The notes beneath the pieces are model-generated. The model worked only from the letters and a program-made list of their open reading frames with translations, did not search any database and was not told the DNA's origin. Positions 15,986 through 23,906 of a DNA stretch of 64,000 nucleotides are shown here, one piece after another. The position numbers and the translations under genes were made by a program. Source of the stretch: Pirellulaceae bacterium (GTDB taxonomy: Bacteria; Planctomycetota; Planctomycetia; Pirellulales; Pirellulaceae); assembly GCA_023382975.1 (NCBI GenBank), contig JAHDXO010000021.1, forward strand, positions 62,001-126,000, in the 5' to 3' direction. Position 1 is the stretch's first letter. The number at the start of each line of letters is the position of its first letter.

Positions 15986-17997
15986 GCGTCTTCTTTCAAT
16001 CACCCAATCTCTGCGCAGGCCAACACATGCCCTTGAAGACTAGACTGTTCTCAATCGTATCTGTGCTGTTGTTTCTGAGTGTCCTCGTGACGAACGTGCA
16101 AGCTGACGCCGGGCCAGTCCGGCCGAACGTCGTTTACATTCTCGCCGATGACGTGGGCTGGGGGGACTTGAGCGTTCATGGCGGTGGAGTGCCCACGCCG
16201 AACATCGATCGGCTGTTTTCTCGCGGCGTCGAACTGACCCAGTTCATGGGCTGGTGCGTCTGCTCGCCGACGCGAGCCATGCTGCTGACCGGTCGCCATC
16301 CGATCCGCGTCGGCACCGCACCCGAGGTTGGTGGCGAATTGGAGTTGGAGGAAACCACGATCGCCGAGGGTTTCAAGGCCAACGGCTATCGCACCGGCGT
16401 CTTCGGAAAGTGGCACAACGGCGACGATCCCGACACGCCGGAGTTCAGCGCCGCGTTTTACGAGGCGTTCAAGTCGATGCCCAACAAAAAACTTCAGGGC
16501 GGCCACGGCGCCAACGCCCACGGATTTGACGAAGCCTGGGTCTATTACGGAGGAGGTGCGGACTACTTCAATCGGCGCACGGTGCAAGGGCGTGGCCCGG
16601 TCTCGTGGTGGCACAACCGTGAGTTCCGCGAGCGCGACGAGGGCTACACCGACGACTTGGTCACGCAGTACGCCATCGACTTTATTCGCGAAAACAAGGA
16701 CCGCCCGTTCTTCTGCTACGTCCCGTTTCACATCGCCCACGCGCCGCTGCAAGCAAAAGACAATGATCTGGCCGCGATCGATCGGGAGCAAGCGGCGAAG
16801 CTGCCGACGGCCAGCGGAAAAACGCCTGACGAGGGAAAGCACGTCCACGCGGCGATGCTGCATTCAATGGATAGCAACGTCGCCTCGATCATGGCCGAAC
16901 TCCAGAAGCTGGGTCTGAGTGAGAACACGATCTTCCTCTTCACCAGCGACAACGGTGCGATGGAAGCCGGAAGTAGTCTGCCGCTGCGCGGCCACAAGCA
17001 CACGATCTACGACGGCGGCGTGCGATTGCCGACCGCTATTCACTGGCCCAAAGGCGGCTTGGTCGGTGGGAAGAAATGGGACGGTCTCTGCGGGGCATTG
17101 GACATGTTCCCCACGCTGATCGCGATGACCGATTCGAAGATGCCGGAGACACGACCACTCGACGGCAAGAACGTCTGGCCCGCGCTGCGCGATAATCAGC
17201 CAAGTCCTGTTGATAGCTACTACTTTGTCTGGCATGACGAAGATGCAATTCGGACGCAGAACTGGAAATTCCACCGCTTTTTCAACCGCTACGAACTTTA
17301 CGACATCACCGCCGACGAGACCGAGTCGACCAACGTCGCGGAGTCGCATCCCGACGTTGTGCAGTCGCTCGTTGCGAAGATGGACGCCTGGGCTGATTCG
17401 CTGGGCGCGGCGCTCAGCCATCAACCCGCGCCGAGGAAGTATCACGCGCCTGCCACACCGGACGGCGAAGTGCTCGCGGTCACGGTCACCATTACCGAAA
17501 GAGCGAAACCCAAAGATCGACTGGCGATTAGCATCGCCAACTGGAATGGGACGCAGTACGCCACCGATTGGATCGAGTACGACATCGCCTTCTCGCCGAA
17601 TGCGCCGCGGCAGCATCCGTACTTCTCAACGCTGGAAGGCAACAACTCGAAACCGTTCGGTCCGTTGTGGAAGACCGGCACGGCAATCGATCAGTTCGGC
17701 CGCGACCAGATCACCGGCCCTGGGATCGCTGACCGCAAGAGCGTCTGGGAACACCGCATCATCGGTCTTTCAAGCACCGCGCCCGGTCCCCTCGGCAAAC
17801 ACGGCATCGTCTTCACAGGAGGCACACCGGGCACGTTCACGATCTACCTCGACAATCTCCGCATCCGTCACCTCGACGGCAACACCACTCCGCTATGGAC
17901 CAACGGCAAGGACACCCGCGCCGGTAAGTTCACTGCGAATGACCTGTTTACCGACCTGCAGATTCGCACGATCAATCTGAATGAGGTTCGCAAATGA
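15982..17997 (+). CDS. Secreted arylsulfatase (671 residues)
   Basis: A type I sulfatase with metal site ILADDVGWGD (D56, D57) and the motif CSPTRAMLLTG, with C94 to be converted to formylglycine. GVFGKWHNGD supplies the active-site Lys and His, and FTSDNGAM the second metal Asp/Asn. The start at 15982 overlaps the FecR gene stop and has GGAG upstream; a second ATG at 16027 would begin directly at the signal peptide (LFSIVSVLLFLSVLVTNVQA) and is an equal candidate. After the catalytic domain (to about 490) there is an extra beta-rich domain of about 180 residues (ITERAKPKDRLAISIANWNG to FTIYLDNLRIRHLDG) which looks like a carbohydrate-binding module. The stop overlaps the esterase start. Confidence 0.9.
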   Translation: MSVFFQSPNLCAGQHMPLKTRLFSIVSVLLFLSVLVTNVQADAGPVRPNVVYILADDVGWGDLSVHGGGVPTPNIDRLFSRGVELTQFMGWCVCSPTRAMLLTGRHPIRVGTAPEVGGELELEETTIAEGFKANGYRTGVFGKWHNGDDPDTPEFSAAFYEAFKSMPNKKLQGGHGANAHGFDEAWVYYGGGADYFNRRTVQGRGPVSWWHNREFRERDEGYTDDLVTQYAIDFIRENKDRPFFCYVPFHIAHAPLQAKDNDLAAIDREQAAKLPTASGKTPDEGKHVHAAMLHSMDSNVASIMAELQKLGLSENTIFLFTSDNGAMEAGSSLPLRGHKHTIYDGGVRLPTAIHWPKGGLVGGKKWDGLCGALDMFPTLIAMTDSKMPETRPLDGKNVWPALRDNQPSPVDSYYFVWHDEDAIRTQNWKFHRFFNRYELYDITADETESTNVAESHPDVVQSLVAKMDAWADSLGAALSHQPAPRKYHAPATPDGEVLAVTVTITERAKPKDRLAISIANWNGTQYATDWIEYDIAFSPNAPRQHPYFSTLEGNNSKPFGPLWKTGTAIDQFGRDQITGPGIADRKSVWEHRIIGLSSTAPGPLGKHGIVFTGGTPGTFTIYLDNLRIRHLDGNTTPLWTNGKDTRAGKFTANDLFTDLQIRTINLNEVRK

Positions 17998-18932
17998 CAT
18001 CCGCCAGCGTTTCCACCAGACATGAAGTGAGGATACTACCGTTGTTCACAAGTTTCGTCTGGAGCCTCGTCCTGTTCCTCGCGATGATCGCTTCACTTCA
18101 GGCACAGACGCCCTTTGTCGATCCGATGTTTGACTTCACCGTGAAAAAGAACATCGTCTTTGCCCATGGAGACGTTGGGTACCCTGAAAAGACCGGGGAA
18201 ATGGAGATGACCCTCGATCTTTATCGACCCGTAACGACGGCCGAACTTCCAAAGAAATTGCCAGCGATGATTTTCGTCTTCGGAGGGGGATTCAAGAAGG
18301 GCTCAAAGAATATTGGTTACATCCGCGACTTGTGTGAATATTACGCTCGACGGGGATACGTGACGGCGGCCATCAACTACCGCCTCTTCAAAGACAATCC
18401 ATCACCCGTACAGAACCCGATACCTGCCTCTCGGGGAGTCGGAGAATACGGCATTGTGGTCAACGCCGCCCTTCAGGATGCAGCGAATTCGATTCGTTGG
18501 ATCAAGGAGAACGCCGCGGATTTGAAGATCGATCCTGATCGTATCGGAATCGGTGGTGTCTCCGCCGGCGCCTTGATTTCCTTGTACGCCGGACATGCGG
18601 AAGCCGACCTGCTTGGACCAAATGCTGAGGTCGCCGTTGTTCTCTGTTTCTTGGGCGTGCCTGGAATGGAACCGAGTCTGATCGACACCGGCGATCCTCC
18701 TACGTTTTTCGGCCATGGAGAAAAGGACAAACTCGCGATCGTACAGCCCTATGTGAATCAACTTAAAAAAGTCGGTGTCGACAACGAAGTCTGGATTGCC
18801 CCTGAGCTGGGGCACCGAATTGTGCCCGTTCTGGACACCGTGATCGATGCCAAAACTGTGAGGGATCGCAGTGTCGATTTTTGCTTTAAGGCGTTGAAAC
18901 TGTCGGAACTGCAGACAAAGAAAACAGACTGA
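17994..18932 (+). CDS. Secreted alpha/beta hydrolase (esterase/lipase)
   Basis: A 312-residue protein. It has a membrane-like signal (FVWSLVLFLAMIASLQAQ, ending near residue 38), the oxyanion strand MIFVFGGGFKKGS, and the nucleophile motif IGIGGVSAGALISLY with Ser190. A late Asp (GHGEKDKLAIV) and His (ELGHRIVP) complete the triad. It resembles BD-FAE-like carbohydrate esterases. It overlaps the upstream sulfatase by 4 bases, so it probably removes acyl groups from the same sulfated polysaccharide. The next sulfatase follows after 116 bp. Confidence 0.85.
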   Translation: MTSASVSTRHEVRILPLFTSFVWSLVLFLAMIASLQAQTPFVDPMFDFTVKKNIVFAHGDVGYPEKTGEMEMTLDLYRPVTTAELPKKLPAMIFVFGGGFKKGSKNIGYIRDLCEYYARRGYVTAAINYRLFKDNPSPVQNPIPASRGVGEYGIVVNAALQDAANSIRWIKENAADLKIDPDRIGIGGVSAGALISLYAGHAEADLLGPNAEVAVVLCFLGVPGMEPSLIDTGDPPTFFGHGEKDKLAIVQPYVNQLKKVGVDNEVWIAPELGHRIVPVLDTVIDAKTVRDRSVDFCFKALKLSELQTKKTD

Positions 18933-19048
18933 TTTAGCGGGTGATATGAACCATTTGAGAGTACTCAGAAACGTTCCGAAACAACACCCAACAGCCAGTG
19001 ACATCCCCAAGGGTTGACCCCCAGCCCTCGTAAGGAGCAACAAGACTC

Positions 19049-20530
19049 GTGAATCGACTTATCCTTGCAATTTCTGTTGTGCTCTCGGCCATCGCGTTTC
19101 CGGATGCTCGGTCGGAAGAACGGAAACCGAATTTCATCTTCATTCTGGCCGACGATTTGGGATACGGAGACCTTGCATGTTACGGCGCTGATGACATCGC
19201 CACGCCGCACATCGATCGCATGGCGGAGGAAGGTACGAAGTTCACTAGTTTCTACGTCTCCCCGGTCTGCTCACCGACTCGCGCCTCGCTCATGACGGGA
19301 TGCATCGCGCAGCGCGTGGGGATCGGGGGCGTCCTGTTTCCGCGGAACAACCACGGGCTGAACCCCGACGAGAGAACGCTGCCCGAGTTGCTTAAGGAGC
19401 AAGGTTACGCCACCGCCCTCATCGGCAAGTGGCATCTCGGCAACCAGGACACGTTCCAGCCGCTCAAACACGGGTTCGACACGTGGTACGGGACGCCGTC
19501 CTCCAACAGTCAGGGTTTCGATCCGACCATCAAACATTACGCGGAAGACTGCGTATGGCGAGAAGGATACACACGCGAGAGCATTCTTAAGTTGCCAGAG
19601 GCCAAGTGCCCTCTAATCCGGGATAACGTTGTCATCGAAGTGCCCGCGGATCAGACGCAGTTCACGCAGCGCTACACGCGGGAGGCCGTCCGTTTCATCA
19701 CGGAGCACAAGGAAAAGCCGTTCTTCCTCTACCTGCCGCACAACATGGTCCACATCCCGCTGCACGCATCGGCGGACTTTGTCGGCAAGAGCAAGTTTGG
19801 GGTTTATGGCGACGCCATTCAGGAACTCGATTGGAGTACCGGTGAAATCCTGAAGGCTCTGCGGGAACTCGATCTGGAAGAAGACACGTTGGTCATTTTC
19901 ACCTCGGACAACGGGCCTTCTTTGGGTCAGGGTGGAAGCGCCGGACCGCTCCGGGGCGCGAAAGGCTCGACGTTCGAAGGCGGTGTGCGTGTACCGTTCA
20001 TCGCCTGTTGGACTGGCAAAATTCCTGCTGGCCGGGAGACCGACGAACCCATCGCGATCATGGATCTGCTTCCGACTCTCGTGACTCTCGCTGGCGCAAC
20101 TGCCCCGAACGACCGCGTGATCGATGGCAGGGACATCTGGCCCGTCATCGCCGGCAAAGACGGTGCGAAGTCGCCGCACGAGGCAGTTTACTACCTGAGC
20201 GGCCGGTCGCTGAAAGGTGTCCGCATGGGCGGCTGGAAATACATGATCGCCCCGGCTAAGGAAGCCCTGCCTGAGATGGAAGTCGAGCTGACGGCAGAAG
20301 AACAGAAGCTGCCTCGCAGGCAGCGCAATGCGCTTGTCAAGGAACGGACGAAAGCGGCGCAAGGAAGACAAGGCGATATCGAGATGCTCTTCAATCTGCG
20401 CGAGGATCTTGGAGAGACTAGGAACCTGATCGACCGGCACCCTGAAATTGCAGCGCGCTTGAAGAGCCGTTTGAAAGGCTTTGAGTCAGAATTCAAGAAG
20501 ACCTTGAGGCCCGCCGGCACGGCTGACTAG
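19049..20530 (+). CDS. Secreted arylsulfatase (493 residues)
   Basis: The start is a GTG at 19049 with TAAGGAG upstream; this is the start with both a ribosome site and a signal peptide (LILAISVVLSAIAFPDA). Metal site ILADDLGYGD (D35, D36), formylglycine motif CSPTRASLMTG (C74), LIGKWHLG with the active Lys and His, and FTSDNGPS. All catalytic residues are present. The layout matches arylsulfatase A-like enzymes. It lies in the sigma/FecR/sulfatase run, 116 bp after the esterase and 31 bp before the next sulfatase. Confidence 0.92.
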   Translation: MNRLILAISVVLSAIAFPDARSEERKPNFIFILADDLGYGDLACYGADDIATPHIDRMAEEGTKFTSFYVSPVCSPTRASLMTGCIAQRVGIGGVLFPRNNHGLNPDERTLPELLKEQGYATALIGKWHLGNQDTFQPLKHGFDTWYGTPSSNSQGFDPTIKHYAEDCVWREGYTRESILKLPEAKCPLIRDNVVIEVPADQTQFTQRYTREAVRFITEHKEKPFFLYLPHNMVHIPLHASADFVGKSKFGVYGDAIQELDWSTGEILKALRELDLEEDTLVIFTSDNGPSLGQGGSAGPLRGAKGSTFEGGVRVPFIACWTGKIPAGRETDEPIAIMDLLPTLVTLAGATAPNDRVIDGRDIWPVIAGKDGAKSPHEAVYYLSGRSLKGVRMGGWKYMIAPAKEALPEMEVELTAEEQKLPRRQRNALVKERTKAAQGRQGDIEMLFNLREDLGETRNLIDRHPEIAARLKSRLKGFESEFKKTLRPAGTAD

Positions 20531-20561
20531 CGCTGGCCAATCGCTCGAAGAAGGAACAACC

Positions 20562-21974
20562 ATGAAACGAAGCTCTTACACATCCACTTTCTTGCTTCTG
20601 CTTTGCGCCTTTGCGCTTCTGAGTGAGTCACTGGCTGCCGATGGACTACCGAAGCCCAATGTCCTGCTGCTGATCGCGGACGATCTGAACACATGGCTGC
20701 TGGGGGATACGGATCGCTACGCCGGCAAGGTCATCGCGCCGAACATCCAGCGGCTGGCGGCGAGCGGGGTCGTGTTCAACCACGCCTACACCGCCAGCCC
20801 GGTTTGTTCGCCGTCGCGCACGGCGTTGCTTTCCGGCGTGCGTCCGTGGCAGTCGGGAGTGTATGACAACGGTGTGGACATCGGCGCGAGTCCTGCGCTC
20901 AAGAATGCGACGTCACTGCCGGAGGTGTTAAAGAACTCGGGCTACTCGGTGTGGTCCTATGGAAAAGTCGCTCACGGCTGGGATTTCCGCAATTTTTGCG
21001 ATGAGCACATTCCCCACAGACGCGATCGGAATCCGCCAGATGCGCCGTTCCTGCCATTCACCCGGGGCGAACAGGATTGGGGCCCGACACATCTTCCGGA
21101 AGAGAACATGAACGATACATCGTATGCCGACGCCACGATCCGGCAGTTAGAGAAGAAGCACGACCGTCCGTTCTTCGTCGCCTGCGGCCTCTTTCACCCG
21201 CACATGCCGTGGTACGTGCCGCAAAAATACTTCGACCTGTTTCCAGACGACGTCCCGCTGCCGGAAATTCTTGACAACGACCTCGATGACGTGCCGCCGC
21301 TGGGCCAAGCGTTCACCGCAGGCAAGAGCAAGTTCGTCGAGCAGGTGCGAAAGAACGGCCAGCACGCCAGTGGCGTCCGCGCCTACCTCGCCGCGACTGC
21401 CTACGCGGACGCACAGATGGGCCGCGTGCTCGACGCGCTGGAACGTAGTCCCTATCGCGACAACACGATCGTGGTGTTGATGAGCGATCACGGGTTTCAT
21501 CTCGGCGAGAAAAACCACTGGCAGAAGAGCACGCTCTGGGAAGAGGCGACGCATTGCCTGTTGATGATCCGCGCGCCCGGAACCACTCGCGCAGGCAGCA
21601 AGAGCGAACGCTGCGTCTCGCTGCAAGATCTTTATCCGACGCTTGTGGAGTTATGCGGCCTTCCGCCGTCGGCAAAGACGGAAGGCCGCTCACTGGTGCC
21701 ACTCTTGAAGAATCCCGGCGCGGAGTGGTCGAGCACCGCAATCACCGCATTCAACGACCGCAACATCAGCATCCGCACCGAGCGATTCCGCTTCATCCGC
21801 TACCGGGATGAGCAGGAAGAGCTTTATGACTGCATCGCCGACCCGCACGAGTGGCGCAACCTCGCCTCGAATCCCGACTACGCGGCCGCGCTCAAGGAAC
21901 TCCGCGCCTCGGTGCCGCCGCTCTTACACATGGCCAAATCCATGCCGACGAAGCGCGGAGCGAAGGACGAATGA
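20562..21974 (+). CDS. Secreted iduronate-2-sulfatase-like sulfatase
   Basis: A 470-residue sulfatase with signal peptide FLLLLCAFALLSESLAAD. The metal site is LLIADDLNTWLL, the formylglycine motif CSPSRTALLSG (C82), and the substrate loop GKVAHGWDF replaces the usual GKWH. LMSDHGFHLGEKNHWQKSTL is the second metal site. The AHG, DHGFHLGEK and NTW features are those of the iduronate-2-sulfatase branch. It follows the previous sulfatase by 31 bp and is probably the last gene of the operon. The region after it to 22173 shows no gene. Confidence 0.9.
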   Translation: MKRSSYTSTFLLLLCAFALLSESLAADGLPKPNVLLLIADDLNTWLLGDTDRYAGKVIAPNIQRLAASGVVFNHAYTASPVCSPSRTALLSGVRPWQSGVYDNGVDIGASPALKNATSLPEVLKNSGYSVWSYGKVAHGWDFRNFCDEHIPHRRDRNPPDAPFLPFTRGEQDWGPTHLPEENMNDTSYADATIRQLEKKHDRPFFVACGLFHPHMPWYVPQKYFDLFPDDVPLPEILDNDLDDVPPLGQAFTAGKSKFVEQVRKNGQHASGVRAYLAATAYADAQMGRVLDALERSPYRDNTIVVLMSDHGFHLGEKNHWQKSTLWEEATHCLLMIRAPGTTRAGSKSERCVSLQDLYPTLVELCGLPPSAKTEGRSLVPLLKNPGAEWSSTAITAFNDRNISIRTERFRFIRYRDEQEELYDCIADPHEWRNLASNPDYAAALKELRASVPPLLHMAKSMPTKRGAKDE

Positions 21975-22173
21975 AAACCCTGGATCGCCCTGTGCCAAAA
22001 TTAGATCGCAGGCGAAACACCAAATGAATCTCGATGAAACCGGTCGCAAATGCTCGGGGAGTTGTAGCGATTGCTGCGCTCAAACGTCCGACGAATTGAA
22101 TTCATGGTTTGGAATATCTGCGAAACCCACGTTTGACGCAGACCAATCGCTCAGAAGTTCAAAGAGTTTCGCG

Positions 22174-22800
22174 TCAACGCCCGGCGTTTGCTGCGGGGCC
22201 GGGCGCGATTCCGGCATTCGTGCGAGCGATAACGCGCTGGTAGTCGGCGGGAGAATCGATGTCCTCCAAGACGCCCGGCGAGGCGACGTCGACTTCCGCG
22301 ATGTCGTCTGGATGCGATTGCAGCAAGCCGCGCAAACCGACGTCGCCGTGGTTCTCCAGAATCTCAGCACGATATCGGGCGGCGATCAGGATCGGATGGC
22401 CGCGCCGCGAGCCGACGACCGGCACCGCGATCCCCGCGCCACGCTGCCGGAACGCGTCGACCAGCCGCCGGATCACGTCTGGAGGAATTTCGGGTTGATC
22501 CCCCAGCACGATCAGAAACGCTTCGCACTCGGCGGGCAGTGCCGTCAGACCACAGCGGACGGAGTCGATCATTTCGCTGTCGTCCACGGGATTCGTTACC
22601 CAATGAACCGGACGATCCGCCAAGGCGGCGGCAAGTTCCTCCCGCCGCGTCCCGGTGACCACCAGCACGTGCTCGATGGCACCGGCCAGGACCGCATCCA
22701 CCGCGCGGCAGATCAGCGGTTGGCCTGCCACGGGCAGCAGTAGCTTTTGAACACCCATGCGGCGCGAGCGGCCGGCAGCAAGCACGATAGCACAGATCAT
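22174..22800 (-). CDS. mocA: Molybdenum cofactor cytidylyltransferase-like protein (MocA)
   Basis: A 208-residue MobA-like nucleotidyltransferase. The signature IVLAAGRSRRMGVQKLLLPV binds the nucleotide, FLIVLGDQPEIPPDVI binds metal, and GIAVPVVGSRRGHPILI is typical for MocA (cytosine cofactor) rather than MobA. It would attach CMP to the molybdenum cofactor for the hydroxylase encoded upstream on this strand. It is the last gene of the four-gene operon, 32 bp after XdhC. No good ribosome site is visible; the gap is a 14-bp tandem repeat. Confidence 0.85.
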   Translation of the reverse strand: MICAIVLAAGRSRRMGVQKLLLPVAGQPLICRAVDAVLAGAIEHVLVVTGTRREELAAALADRPVHWVTNPVDDSEMIDSVRCGLTALPAECEAFLIVLGDQPEIPPDVIRRLVDAFRQRGAGIAVPVVGSRRGHPILIAARYRAEILENHGDVGLRGLLQSHPDDIAEVDVASPGVLEDIDSPADYQRVIARTNAGIAPGPAANAGR

Positions 22801-22810
22801 TCGGATATAA

Positions 22811-22838
22811 ATTGGGAGTTACAGATTGGGGGTTACAG
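22811..22838. repeat. 14-bp tandem repeat at end of xdhC-type gene
   Basis: ATTGGGAGTTACAG at 22811-22824 and ATTGGGGGTTACAG at 22825-22838, 13 of 14 identical. The second unit contains the stop codon of the XdhC-type gene. Confidence 0.7.
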
Positions 22839-23903
22839 CCGCGGAGCGGTTCCCCGGCGGCGCACGGCGATCAATTGGGCGACGATGCTGACGGCGATCT
22901 CCGGAACTGTGACAGCGCCCAGATCCAAGCCGATTGGCGCGTAGACGCGGTCGAATTCAGCGGCTGACACTTTTCTCGACTGCAGGAATTCCTCGCGGAT
23001 CTTGCGGACTTTGCTGCGGCTGCCGATCATGCCCAGATAGGCCAACGGCTTGTCGATGCAGGCGGCCAGCGCCGCGGCGTCGTCGCGATGGCCCCGCGTG
23101 ACGAGCACAACGTAGGCATCACGGCCGAGCGGCAGATTGGCAAGTTGCCCGGCGATCTCCCCGCAGCGAACGACAACCCCGTCGGGAAACCGATCGGACT
23201 GGGTGAATTCGGGGCGATCATCGATCACCAGCACATCGAACCCGACGGCCAGAGCGAGTCCGGCAACCGCCTGGCCGACATGCCCGCCCCCCGCGATCAC
23301 CAGTTGAGGTTGCGGCCTCAAGGGTTCGACAAGCACTTCGCGGCGTTGCTCCGGACAGGAGCCGTTGTCGACGGCCAGCAAGGGCCTCTCCCGGCTCAAC
23401 GCCTGTTGCAGTGTCTCGACGCCCGGAAAACCGTCCTCAGCGGCAATCGCGTGTTCTGGAACGAAGCGAACGGTCGTGTTGGCAGGAGCTGTCCCGTGGA
23501 CGACTGTCAGCAAGACGCCCGACTCGCGGCGCCGGCGGGCTTCGACGGCCGCCGCACAGGCGGCGCGATGCCGATGGGCGTGCGGATCGATGAGCACGCG
23601 CATCGTGCCGCCGCAGATGGGATCGCTGCCGGCGGCCGAATCACCCGCCATCGAGAACTCCAACACGAGCGTGCGGCCGGTCGCGATGGATTCCAACGCG
23701 CGCCGATGCGATTCGCCTTCGACCGCGCCCCCGCCGATGGTTCCCGACAGCCTGCCGTCCTCGTACGCGATCGCCTTGGCAGCCGTCCGGCCCGGCGTCG
23801 ATCCTGCGGCGCCGAGCACCACAAGAACGGCAAATCGGGGGCCGCCGTCACGACTGCCGGCGATCTCGGCAAGAATATCAAGGGGCGCGGTGAACGGATT
23901 CAT
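22833..23903 (-). CDS. XdhC/CoxI family molybdenum-cofactor maturation protein
   Basis: A 356-residue protein. The N-terminal XdhC domain shows VVLGAAGSTPGRTAAKAIAY, GRLSGTIGGGAVEGE and GSDPICGGTMRVLIDP (with the Cys that binds the sulfurated cofactor). The C-terminal Rossmann fold begins LVIAGGGHVGQAVAGLALAV and ends AYLGMIGSRSKVRKI, YAPIGLDLGA and EIAVSIVAQLIAVRRRG. XdhC proteins bind the Mo cofactor, help add the terminal sulfur and insert it. The start is 3 bp after the stop of the Mo subunit gene. The middle segment FVPEHAIAAEDGFPGV is encoded by a 58-bp stretch repeated at 13435-13492; it may be native or acquired. The frame stays intact across it. Confidence 0.88.
   Translation of the reverse strand: MNPFTAPLDILAEIAGSRDGGPRFAVLVVLGAAGSTPGRTAAKAIAYEDGRLSGTIGGGAVEGESHRRALESIATGRTLVLEFSMAGDSAAGSDPICGGTMRVLIDPHAHRHRAACAAAVEARRRRESGVLLTVVHGTAPANTTVRFVPEHAIAAEDGFPGVETLQQALSRERPLLAVDNGSCPEQRREVLVEPLRPQPQLVIAGGGHVGQAVAGLALAVGFDVLVIDDRPEFTQSDRFPDGVVVRCGEIAGQLANLPLGRDAYVVLVTRGHRDDAAALAACIDKPLAYLGMIGSRSKVRKIREEFLQSRKVSAAEFDRVYAPIGLDLGAVTVPEIAVSIVAQLIAVRRRGTAPRL
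23416..23473. repeat. 58-bp repeat, copy 2 (inside XdhC-type gene)
   Basis: 56 of 58 identical to 13435-13492. It falls between the two domains of the XdhC-type protein and is read on the minus strand as part of its linker. Confidence 0.85.
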
Positions 23904-23906
23904 GAT

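Noticed and set aside
21975..22173. Short open frames after the last sulfatase of the run
   Set aside because: No ribosome site or protein-like pattern; the region looks like a plain spacer between convergent genes.
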